A stretch of DNA of 64,000 nucleotides. Origin: Anaerolineae bacterium (GTDB lineage Bacteria > Chloroflexota > Anaerolineae > Aggregatilineales > Aggregatilineaceae). Under the pieces are notes generated by a model. That model saw nothing but the letters and a program-made list of their open reading frames with translations, did no database searches and was not told the origin of the DNA. Made by a program: the position numbers and the translations under genes. Of the stretch, positions 25,773 through 34,147 are shown in pieces (position 1 is the stretch's first letter; every line of letters starts with the position of its first letter). The DNA lies in the NCBI GenBank assembly GCA_027494015.1, contig JAOSJP010000034.1:186001-250000 (forward strand), given 5' to 3'.

Positions 25773-27872
25773 TCATCCGCCGCGCACAGGACTCGCTGTT
25801 GCGCTGGGGGGCGCAGTCGGCAGAATCGCCCTGGTTGCTGTGGCAGTCGCAGGTCGCGCGGTCGGCGATGGCGTAGATGTGGACGTGGATGTGGGCATAG
25901 GCGTAGGCGTTGCGGTTGGCGTGGGCAGCAAGGGATAGTCCGTCGTCGTCACCAGGCGCTGCGGGTCGAAATTCATGCAGGCGAAGTCAGCCAGCGGCAC
26001 CCATCCCAATCGCCCCTCGGCGTCCGCCTCCACTTGCAGCCAGGCTCCCGAAGGATCGCGCGCGACCGGTGAATAGGACAGCGCGCCCTGGGCCGAGCCG
26101 TCCGCTGGTTGAGGAGGCAGAATCGCCGGATAGTGCGCGCCGGGGCCGCTGCGCACCATGGTCTTCTCGGCGCTCAGCTCGCACACCGGCAAGCCGATGG
26201 ACACCTTCTGGGTCACGCTGGTGCTGATCCCATCATAGCCCTGAGCGTGCAACGTCACCAGCCATTCCGCCTGATCGCCGTCAGGCGTCACGGGAATACG
26301 CTGTTGTCCGCTGAGAGGCATGGGAGCGGCCAACAGATTTCCCGCAATACCCGGGCTGGTCGCCCAGATCAGGTAGCCGCCCTCGTAAGGCTCGGCCCCG
26401 CTGACCGTCCAGGTGAGTTGTACCTCCTGCACGACATGGCGCACCAACTCCACGCCGCCCACCACTTCGACGGCGAGCGACACCGCAGGGCGCACATTAA
26501 CCTCGCCGGCTGCGCTGACTGCGCTCTCCTCATCACGCCGGGCTTCCAGCGTCAGGGTATAGCGCCCGCTTGATCCCAGGGCCAGGTTGTAAGCAGACAC
26601 GTCAACAGGCAGCGCAATCCGCTGTTCCCCTCCAGCGCCTGTTACGCGCAGCAGCAGCGACCGGGCGTCACTCACCGCCCAGGTCACCGTGACCGACTCG
26701 CCCAGCACAATGTCGCTCGCAGAGAGAGCGTAGGCGCTGATCACCGGCTGCACCGGCACGGGCGTCTCTTCGCCAGCGCGATCCAGCACAAACAGCGCCA
26801 CCATCGCCACTGCCAGCGCGCCGATGATCAGCAGGGGCAGCAGCAGAACGGGCAGCCAGCCTGGCAGCATCCCGCGCTCCACGAAGCTGCCCGGCACCGA
26901 CGCTGTGAAGCCCGATGGGTCGCGCGAGCGCGCGATCACGGCGAACTCGCGCACGGACGGTGCTCCCCACAACCTCCGCCACCGGCCATAGACCGCGCCG
27001 GTGACCGTCTGCCGCTCGCCGGGCATGAGCGCCACATGCGCCGCCGAGAGTTCGACAGTCAGCGCGTTGTTCCGGTCGGCCCCGCTGAGATCAACGGGCA
27101 GCGGGGCATTGCCCTGGTTGTGCAGAAAGACCTTGAGCTGCTCCCCGCTCAGCAATCGTTCGCTGCCCAGGGCCATGCCAAACCCGCTGAAGGGCAGCAC
27201 GGTCAGCACTGCCGGCGCGTCCACTGTTTCGGCGGGAGTGGACTTGGCTCGCACGTGCACGACGAATGGATAGTCTCCGGGACGTGTCTCGCTGCGGCGC
27301 AGTGGCTTGAAGCTGACCACCGCCTGGCCCATCTCGCCCGCCGACAGCTCCACCTCAGCCCGATCCACGCGCACCCAGTCTTTGGGCAGGCCGTCTAGCT
27401 CGATGAAATAACGGTCGGTGTGCTCGCCGGTGTTCTCTACCTTGAGCACCGCCTGGACGTGCGCCCCCGGCGCAACAGCCATGTCCGGTCCTTCCAGGGC
27501 CACGCGATAGGTCGTGCGCGCCAGCACGACACGCTGCGTGATTTCCTCGGCCCCGCTGCTATCCAGAGCGGCAGGGGGATGGTAAATCAGCCGGATGTCG
27601 CCGATCTGAATTTCTTCGCCGCCGCGCAGCACGAAGGATTCGAGCGGGGCCAGTCGCGCGCCATCCACATAGGTGCCGTTCGCCGAGTCCAGGTCTTCGA
27701 GCCGCGCCTGGTATTCGTTGAAGGTGAGCTTGATGTGATAGCGCGAGATTCCGGTCGTATCGAGCACAATGTCGTTGCCCGACGAGCGCCCCACAGCCAC
27801 CGCCGTCTTGTTGAGGCGGTAGCTTTCGATGGGGCCGCTGGGCCAGTAGACATCCACTCTGCCGTAGAACAT
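25773..27872 (-). CDS. FHA domain protein with membrane helix and C-terminal SH3 domain
   Basis: The 699-aa product begins with a forkhead-associated domain (about residues 1-100; GRSSGNDIVLD, SRYHIKL, SANGTYVDG), which would bind phosphothreonine in the cytoplasm. Two beta-sandwich regions of CARDB/NEW type follow. A membrane helix (LPGWLPVLLLPLLIIGALAV) lies near residue 340, then more beta domains, a bacterial SH3 domain (VRSGPGAHYPAI...WLQVEADAEGRLGWV, about 585-645) and a low-complexity Thr/Pro tail. The order suggests a sensor that links cytoplasmic phosphorylation to something outside, but no kinase gene is nearby. A TTGTCG-N16-TACAAT promoter lies at 27941-27968. Confidence 0.85.
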   Translation of the reverse strand: MFYGRVDVYWPSGPIESYRLNKTAVAVGRSSGNDIVLDTTGISRYHIKLTFNEYQARLEDLDSANGTYVDGARLAPLESFVLRGGEEIQIGDIRLIYHPPAALDSSGAEEITQRVVLARTTYRVALEGPDMAVAPGAHVQAVLKVENTGEHTDRYFIELDGLPKDWVRVDRAEVELSAGEMGQAVVSFKPLRRSETRPGDYPFVVHVRAKSTPAETVDAPAVLTVLPFSGFGMALGSERLLSGEQLKVFLHNQGNAPLPVDLSGADRNNALTVELSAAHVALMPGERQTVTGAVYGRWRRLWGAPSVREFAVIARSRDPSGFTASVPGSFVERGMLPGWLPVLLLPLLIIGALAVAMVALFVLDRAGEETPVPVQPVISAYALSASDIVLGESVTVTWAVSDARSLLLRVTGAGGEQRIALPVDVSAYNLALGSSGRYTLTLEARRDEESAVSAAGEVNVRPAVSLAVEVVGGVELVRHVVQEVQLTWTVSGAEPYEGGYLIWATSPGIAGNLLAAPMPLSGQQRIPVTPDGDQAEWLVTLHAQGYDGISTSVTQKVSIGLPVCELSAEKTMVRSGPGAHYPAILPPQPADGSAQGALSYSPVARDPSGAWLQVEADAEGRLGWVPLADFACMNFDPQRLVTTTDYPLLPTPTATPTPMPTSTSTSTPSPTARPATATATRAILPTAPPSATASPVRGG

Positions 27873-27940
27873 GGATACTATCCTTCGTCACAACGCGGCA
27901 CAGCGCGCTGATGAGGCACGCGCGCAGAAGTCGTCTCTCA

Positions 27941-27968
27941 ATTGTAACGACCCGCCTTGAAACGACAA
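27941..27968 (-). promoter_or_regulatory. candidate promoter of the FHA/SH3 gene
   Basis: Read on the minus strand: TTGTCG, 16-nt spacer, TACAAT, about 70 nt upstream of the FHA gene start. The match to the sigma-70 consensus is good. The rest of 27873-28170 shows no gene. Confidence 0.5.
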
Positions 27969-28170
27969 CCTACGCCCGCTCTGCGCTCGTCCTGGCAAGG
28001 CAAAAGGACAGGGGTGTGACATCAGGGGCATCTGCGTGGGGGAAACAGCGGAAGACGGGAAGTTTAGCGGTCGAGCCGACAGAAAGGGGGGCGGATGTCG
28101 AAACCCGCCCCTGCGCTGAATTGTTGACACGCCGGAAATGCGATCTGCCGTGCCAGAAGAGCAGCCCCTA

Positions 28171-28377
28171 GAGCCTGTTATGCACTGACGGCCCTGTCTT
28201 TCCCCAGCGGTTTTGGGTAGCTCCTGGTTGACCTCACCCCCGTCTCGGCGCTGGCGCGCCTCGCCGCCCCCTCTCCATGCATGGAGAGGGGGAAAGGCCG
28301 AGCGCAGCGAGGCCAGGGGGTGAGGTAAACAGAGCGCCCCTCTCCCTTATCAAGGGTACCAGGTTCATAACACGCTC
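28171..28377. mobile_element. MITE-like element, copy B (207 bp)
   Basis: This has the same architecture as copy A at 2356-2565 but is inverted. The left end is GAGCCTGTTATGCACTGACG and the right end is the complement of GAGCGTGTTATGAACC, with the palindromic core between. TA flanks both ends (28169-28170 and 28378-28379). As in copy A, one end sits exactly on the stop codon of the adjacent gene (the oligopeptide ABC ATPase). Confidence 0.82.
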
Positions 28378-29417
28378 TAGTTCACGCGATGGCAGGCCAC
28401 CCAGTGACCGGGCAGCGCCTCGACCAGCTCCGGGTCTTCTTCGTAACAGATATCCATCGAGACCGGGCAGCGCGTGTTGAAATGGCAGCCCTTCGGCGGG
28501 TTGACCGGGCTGGGCACATCGCCCTTCAGGATGATACGCTGGCGCTTCTCCTCAACCACCGGGTCCGGCACCGGCACCGCCGACAGCAGCGCCTGGGTGT
28601 AGGGGTGCAGCGGGTTGGTGTAAAGCTCCTCGCTCTCGGCGATCTCGACAATCTTGCCCAGGTACATGACCGCGACACGGTTGCACAGGTGGCGCACCAT
28701 GCTCAGATCGTGGGCGATAAACAGGTAGGTCAGGCCAAGCTCCTCTTGCAGCTTTTGCAGCAGATTGACCACCTGCGCCTGAATGGACACGTCGAGCGCC
28801 GAGATCGGCTCGTCGGCGACGATGAAGCTGGGGTTGAGGGCGAGCGCGCGCGCCAGCCCGATGCGCTGGCGCTGCCCGCCGGAGAACTCGTGCGGATAGC
28901 GGCGCACAAAATACGGGTTCAGCCCCACCAGCTCTAGCAGCTCGGCGACTCGCTCTTCGCGTTCTTTCTTCGTGCCGATGTTGTGCACCACGAGCGGCTC
29001 GGCCACAATGCGCCCCACCGACATGCGCGGGTTCAGCGACGCATAAGGGTCCTGGAAGATCATCTGCATGCGGCGGCGCATTTTGCGCAGCGCCTCGCCC
29101 TTCAGCGTGGTCAGTTCTTCGCCCTCGAACTTCACGCTGCCTTCAGTGGCGCGGTAAAGCTGAAGGATCGTGCGTCCGGTGGTGGATTTGCCGCAGCCGC
29201 TCTCGCCAACGAGGCCCAACGTCTCGCCCTCATAGATCTCGAACGAGACGCCATCCACAGCCTTCACCGACGCGACTTCGCGCTGGATGACGATGCCCGA
29301 CTTGATCGGGAAATACTTCTTCAGCCCCTGCACCCGAACCAGCACGCGCTTCCCGTCCCTGGAAGACGGGCTGGCAGCACGTTGGGTCAAGGTCTCAGCC
29401 GACCTTGCTTCGCTCAT
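28377..29417 (-). CDS. dppF: oligopeptide/dipeptide ABC transporter ATPase (DppF/OppF type)
   Basis: This 346-aa ATPase has Walker [10 protein letters not shown], signature [15 protein letters not shown], Walker [14 protein letters not shown] and the C-terminal oligopeptide extension ([15 protein letters not shown], then a three-Cys [14 protein letters not shown] segment). It forms the nucleotide-binding heterodimer with the DppD-type gene just upstream, whose 3' end it overlaps by 23 nt; an AAGGAAAAGGAG ribosome site lies 7 nt before the ATG at 29417. The TAG stop consists of TA plus the terminal G of MITE copy B. Substrate is not deducible, as permeases and binding protein are absent from the window. 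Confidence 0.93.
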   Translation of the reverse strand: MSEARSAETLTQRAASPSSRDGKRVLVRVQGLKKYFPIKSGIVIQREVASVKAVDGVSFEIYEGETLGLVGESGCGKSTTGRTILQLYRATEGSVKFEGEELTTLKGEALRKMRRRMQMIFQDPYASLNPRMSVGRIVAEPLVVHNIGTKKEREERVAELLELVGLNPYFVRRYPHEFSGGQRQRIGLARALALNPSFIVADEPISALDVSIQAQVVNLLQKLQEELGLTYLFIAHDLSMVRHLCNRVAVMYLGKIVEIAESEELYTNPLHPYTQALLSAVPVPDPVVEEKRQRIILKGDVPSPVNPPKGCHFNTRCPVSMDICYEEDPELVEALPGHWVACHRVN

Positions 29418-30411
29418 AACCGCGCTCCTTTTCCTTACGCACATCCACCCAGCACGCCATCACATGGTCAGCCCGGCCATCGGGGACGGGTTGCAGAGTC
29501 GGATTTTCCTCTTCGCACTTGGCAATCTTGAAGGGGCAGCGCACCGCGAATGGGCACCCCTTCGGCAGGAAACGCATATCGGGCGGCGATCCCTCAATGG
29601 AGAACAGACGCTCTCTCTTGCGGTCCAGGCGTGGCAGCGAGCCAAGCAGACCTATTGTGTAGGGGTGGCGGGGATCGCCGTACACATCCTTGGCAATTCC
29701 CCGCTCGACAATGTACCCCGCATACATCACCTGAACGTTATCGGCCAGGCCCGCCACAACCCCCAGGTCGTGCGAAATCCAGATCATGGCCATGCCGATC
29801 TTGTCGCGCAGACGGCGCACCAGGTCAAGAATCTGGGCCTGGATGGTCACATCCAGGGCGGTCGTTGGCTCGTCGGCGATGAGAAGCTGTGGGTTGCACG
29901 ACAGACCCATGGCGATCATGGCGCGCTGGCGCATCCCGCCAGAGAACTGGTGCGGGTAGTCGTCGAGGCGGTCTTTGGCCGAGGGAATGCCCACCATCGT
30001 CAGAAGCTCCGCCGCGCGTGCCCGCGCCTGGTTGTTGTCCATGCCCAGGTGCAGCCGCAACGCCTCTGTGATCTGGCGACCAATGGTCAGCACCGGATTG
30101 AGCGAGGTCATGGGGTCCTGAAACACCATGGCGATCTCGGCCCCGCGCACCAACCGCTGCTTGCTCGGCGGCAGCTTGAGCAGGTCGCGCCCCCGGAAGA
30201 TCACCTCGCCCTTCGGAATGTCACCGGGCGGCTTGGGGATCAAGCCCATAATCGAGAGCGCGTGCACGCTCTTGCCGCAGCCGCTTTCGCCCACCACTCC
30301 CAGAGTCTCCCCCTCATGGAGCGTGTACGAAACGCCGTTCACGGCGTAGACGGTCCCCTCGTCTGTGTGGAATCGCGTTGTGAGGTCTTTGACCTCCATC
30401 AGGACTGTCAA
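29395..30411 (-). CDS. dppD: oligopeptide/dipeptide ABC transporter ATPase (DppD/OppD type)
   Basis: This 338-aa ATPase has Walker [10 protein letters not shown], signature [15 protein letters not shown], Walker [14 protein letters not shown] and the C-terminal motif [15 protein letters not shown], followed by [14 protein letters not shown]. The paired ATPases normally follow two permeases and a solute-binding protein in one operon. Here nothing precedes them on this strand: the 160 nt upstream are empty and end in the poly-G tract at 30571. The operon may therefore be cut by a misassembly or genuinely split. Confidence 0.93.
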   Translation of the reverse strand: MTVLMEVKDLTTRFHTDEGTVYAVNGVSYTLHEGETLGVVGESGCGKSVHALSIMGLIPKPPGDIPKGEVIFRGRDLLKLPPSKQRLVRGAEIAMVFQDPMTSLNPVLTIGRQITEALRLHLGMDNNQARARAAELLTMVGIPSAKDRLDDYPHQFSGGMRQRAMIAMGLSCNPQLLIADEPTTALDVTIQAQILDLVRRLRDKIGMAMIWISHDLGVVAGLADNVQVMYAGYIVERGIAKDVYGDPRHPYTIGLLGSLPRLDRKRERLFSIEGSPPDMRFLPKGCPFAVRCPFKIAKCEEENPTLQPVPDGRADHVMACWVDVRKEKERGYERSKVG

Positions 30412-30564
30412 AAGTCACTCTCCTCTTCTACCGTCGGCTGCGGCCAAAGCATAGGCCCTGCCGAAGCTGGCTTGACGGGCAGCAGCACGCTTTTCGGCGA
30501 AACTTGCTCCAAGACTGCTAATGATAGCGGGAGACAAGATTCTGCACAATGATTTCGTGCATAA

Positions 30565-30622
<58 letters not shown>

Positions 30623-30750
30623 GGCTGGGGGAGGCGCGCCCGCGTGGGGGGCGGTCCCTCGCAGGGTGCAGGACAACTCAGATCGCGCGCCGGGCACTAG
30701 GTCGGGGCCGCCAGCGGCGAATCGCCCTGGCCGCGCCCCCCGATCCGACC

Positions 30751-30779
30751 TTGACAACCACCCGGCCCGCCGCTAGAAT
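30751..30779 (+). promoter_or_regulatory. promoter of the leuS T-box leader
   Basis: TTGACA, 17-nt spacer, TAGAAT: a near-perfect sigma-70 promoter. The predicted start at about 30786 lies just before the T-box Stem I. Confidence 0.85.
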
Positions 30780-30785
30780 GTGGGC

Positions 30786-31176
30786 TGTTAACAAAGCCTA
30801 TCGTGCCAACAGCGTTGAACGGAAGCAGTAGGCCATCGTCGCAGAGAGCCGGGGAAGGTGAGAACCCGGCGCGGCGCAGCGACGAGCGCCCAGGCCGAAC
30901 TCGTCCGGGAGCTGCGCAGTCGAACGCCAGTAGGCTGCGCCGGGATGCCCGTTACGCATAATGAGTGGATGGCACACCACGCGATCAAGGGCCCATAGCT
31001 CAGCTTGGGAGAGCGCCACAATGGCATTGTGGAGGTCAAGGGTTCGAGCCCCTTTGGGTCCACTTTTTGTCTCCTAGTCCTGTCGTTCGAGTATATGCCA
31101 TCAACCAGGGTGGTACCGCGGAGTCCTCTTCGTCCCTGAGCAGCGTTCAGGGGGGCGCAGAGGATTTCTTCGTTTC
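30786..31176 (+). promoter_or_regulatory. T-box leader of leuS (leucine specifier), split by a tRNA gene
   Basis: T-box RNAs sense uncharged tRNA and control transcription. Stem I shows GGAAGCAGTAGG (AGUA bulge, about 30817) and the distal-loop sequence CAGAGAGCCGG...GGTGAGAACCCGG (30842-30869). The specifier context GAACTCGTCCGGGAG puts codon CTC (Leu) at 30900-30902. A CCCGTTACGC...GAGTGG segment of the Stem II region follows. The antiterminator T-box is GGTGGTACCGCGG (from 31109) with CGTCCCTGA, and the competing terminator pairs TCCTCT with AGAGGA and CCCTGA with TCAGGG before a T-rich run to about 31176. The Stem III helix GATGGCA (30968-30974)/TGCCATC (31096-31102) encloses a tRNA-Ala gene instead of a short loop. 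Confidence 0.88.
30989..31062 (+). tRNA. tRNA-Ala (anticodon GGC), nested inside the leuS T-box leader
   Basis: All stems are intact: acceptor GGGCCCA/TGGGTCC, D arm GCTC...GAGC, anticodon arm CCACA-ATGGCAT-TGTGG with anticodon GGC, and T arm AAGGG-TTCGAGC-CCCTT. The G3:U70 wobble pair, the main identity element for alanyl-tRNA synthetase, is present. The discriminator base is A and CCA is not encoded. It is 74 nt long, on the same strand as leuS. A short T run (CTTTTTG) follows immediately. RNase P cleavage at 30989 would cut the T-box RNA in two. Confidence 0.93.
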
Positions 31177-31263
31177 TGGCGATGGCTGCGAGCTTGTTGC
31201 TCGTTGTTCACAGCACGGATGCTGATTATCTCCGCACCATGTTCTGGAGTGAGAGTGTAAAAC

Positions 31264-34051
31264 ATGGCCGACAAGTATGTGCCTGGGGAAATCGAGGCGC
31301 GCTGGGCCGGGCGCTGGGAGCGCGACGGGCTGTACCGCTCGCGCATTGACCCCAGCCGCCCCAAGTTCTACGCGCTGACCATGCTGCCCTACCCCAGCGG
31401 CGACCTGCACATCGGGCACTGGTACGCCATGGCCCCATCCGACGCGCGCGCCCGCTGGCTGCGTATGCGCGGCTACAACGTGCTGTTCCCGATGGGCTTC
31501 GACGCCTTTGGCCTGAACGCCGAGAACGCCGCCATCAAGCGCAACATTCACCCCAAGACGTGGACCGAGCGCAACATGGCCAACATGCGCCGCCAACTGC
31601 GCACGATGGGCGCCATCTTCGACTGGGAGCGCGAAGCTGTCACCAGCCATCCGCGATACTACCGCTGGACGCAGTGGTTCTTCTTGCAGTTCTTCAAGGC
31701 CGGCCTGGCCTACCGCAAGAACGCGGCGGTGGACTTCTGTCCGCAATGCAACACGACCCTGGCCCGCGAGCAGGTCTGGGGCGAAGACCGTCACTGCGAG
31801 CGCTGCGGCACGCCCGTGATCAAGAAGGAACTGGAGCAGTGGTTCTTCCGCACGACTGACTACGCCGAAGAGCTGCTGGATCACAGCCTCATTGATTGGC
31901 CGGAGCGCGTCAAGACCATGCAGGCCAACTGGATCGGGCGCAGCGAAGGCGCGCACGTCACCTTCCGCACGGAAGGGGGCGATCCGATCGAGGTCTTCAC
32001 CACACGGCCCGACACGCTGTGGGGCGCGACCTTCATGGTGCTGGCCCCAGAGCACCCCCTGGTGAATAGAGTGACCACACCACAGCAGCGCCCCGCTGTC
32101 GAGGCGTATGTGGCGGCGGCGGCGCGCAAGAGCGAGATTGATCGCACGGCGGAGGGCAAAGATAAAACCGGCGTCTTCACCGGCGGCTATGCCGTCAATC
32201 CGGTCAACAGCGAGCGCATCCCGATCTGGATCGCCGACTACGTGCTGATCAGCTACGGCAGCGGCGCGATCATGGCCGTGCCCGCCCACGACCAGCGCGA
32301 CTTCGAGTTCGCCCGCAAGTTCAGCCTGCCCATCCGCATCGTTATCCAGCCAGAAGGCGCGTCCGACCTGGACCCGGACAAGATGACCGAAGCCTGGCCC
32401 GGCGAAGGCGTCATGGTCAACAGCGCCCAGTTCGACGGCACGCCGGCCACGGCCAGCCACGACGGAGCCAAGAACGAGGCCGTGCGCGTGGTGACACGCT
32501 GGCTGGAAGAGCAGGGCATCGGGCGCGCGGCGATCAACTACCGGCTGCGCGACTGGCTGATCAGCCGCCAGCGCTACTGGGGCGCGCCAATCCCCATCGT
32601 CTACTGCCCGGCGTGTGGCACTGTCCCCGTGCCGGAGAGCGAGCTGCCCATCCTGCTGCCCGATGACGTGGACTTCATGCCCACCGGCGAGAGTCCGCTG
32701 CGCTACCACGAGGGCTTTCTGCACACGACCTGCCCGCAGTGCGGCGGCCCGGCCACGCGCGAGACCGACACGATGGACACCTTCATGTGCTCGTCGTGGT
32801 ACCAGTACCGCTACCTGAGTCCGCTCTACGACGGCGGCCCGTTCGACCCCGCCGAAGGCGCGTACTGGCTGCCGGTTGACCAGTACACGGGCGGCATCGA
32901 GCACGCGACGATGCACCTGATGTACACGCGCTTCTTCACCAAGGCCATGCGCGACTGTGGCATCTTCCAGCCCACCGCAGAAGCGGCCAAAGCCATCGGG
33001 CGCGACACAAGCGGCATGTTCGACGAGCCAATGCTGCGCCTGTTCAACCAGGGCATGATCCTGGGCGAGCCGCGCGAAGGCGACCTGGTCATCGCGCAGG
33101 GCGCGTTCGCCGGCGGCAAGTTCGACGCGACCAGCGTCCGTGTCGTCGAGTCGCTGGACGGCGTGCCGGTCACCGAGACGCAGGTCGCGGGCGAAGTGCT
33201 GAACCGCGTCGAGACCACGCTGCACGTGCGCACGCCCGATGGGCAGGATAGTCATTCTGGACACCGGCAAAGACACGACCTTCGACATCCCCGGCTTCGG
33301 CGCGGACGCGACGATCAACCAGATCAGGCACCACCTGGACGTGGAGAAGATGTCCAAGACGCAGGGCAACGTCATCGCGCCCGACGAGCTGGTCGCCGAG
33401 TTCGGCGCGGACACGGTGCGCGCCTACCTGATGTTCGCTTTCCGCTGGGATCAGGGCGGCCCCTGGGACAGCAAGGGCATCTACGGCGTGGTGCGCTGGC
33501 TGCACGACGTATGGACCGTGGTCAGCGAGGGTGCGTCGCCGGGCACGCCCGACCCCGCCGCCGAGCGCGATCTGCGCCGCAAAGTGCACCAGACGATCAG
33601 GAAAGTCTCCGACGGGCTGGAGGGCTTCAGCTTCAACACGGCCATGGCCGGGCTGATGGAGCTGAAGAACAGCCTGCAAAAGGCCGCCCGCGAAGGCAGG
33701 GTGAGCCGGGCGGTGTGGGACGAGGCCGTCGCGACCATGCTGCGGCTGATGGCCCCCTTCACACCGTTCGTCGCCGAAGAGCTGTGGGCGCGCGTCGGGG
33801 GGCCGTACAGCATCCACAACCAGGCGTGGCCCGCCTACGACGCGGCGCTGGCCGCCGAAGAGGAGATCACGCTGGTGGTGCAGGTCAACGGCAAGGTGCG
33901 CGACCGCATCCAGGTGCCCGCCGGCATCGCCGAGGAAGAGGCCAAGCGCCTGGCGCTGGAGTCCGACGGGGCGAAGCGGCACATGGACGGCAAGCCCGCG
34001 CGCAAAGTGATCTTCATCGCCGAGCGGGGCATGGTGAGCATCGTGGTGTAG
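31264..34051 (+). CDS. leuS: leucyl-tRNA synthetase, +1 frameshift near 33244
   Basis: This charges tRNA-Leu. HIGH is at residues 49-52 ([12 protein letters not shown]). A zinc-type CPQC...CERC pair lies near 158-180. The CP1 editing domain has TTRPDTLWG and [16 protein letters not shown]. Near residue 695 KMSKTQGNV replaces KMSKS. The frame breaks after VRTPDG; dropping one C at about 33244 joins it to [13 protein letters not shown]. The break sits within a ~100-aa insertion before the KMSKT loop, in the position of a leucine-specific domain. The intact product would be ~928 aa. Because the C-terminal half is essential, an assembly insertion is the likeliest cause. It is controlled by the T-box upstream. 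Confidence 0.95.
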
Positions 34052-34081
34052 TGGCCCTAGAACGTTTGTTGTGCTACCATG

Positions 34082-34115
34082 AGAGCGACCGGATACAGGG
34101 TCGCTCTTCTTATTT
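34082..34115 (+). terminator. intrinsic terminator after leuS
   Basis: A nine-bp stem AGAGCGACC/GGTCGCTCT (34082-34090 and 34099-34107) with an 8-nt loop is followed by TTCTTATTT, 30 nt after the leuS stop. It separates leuS from the restriction-modification gene. Confidence 0.88.
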
Positions 34116-34147
34116 GCGGACAGCCAGCAACGAATTGCAGTGAGACG

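Noticed and set aside
30788..31063. Minus-strand 91-codon frame across the T-box and tRNA
   Set aside because: Lies over a structured RNA leader and tRNA gene on the other strand; no ribosome site.
33239..33250. Programmed +1 frameshifting in leuS and the other shifted genes
   Set aside because: No zero-frame stop, no rare-codon slippery motif and no shared sequence among the five sites.
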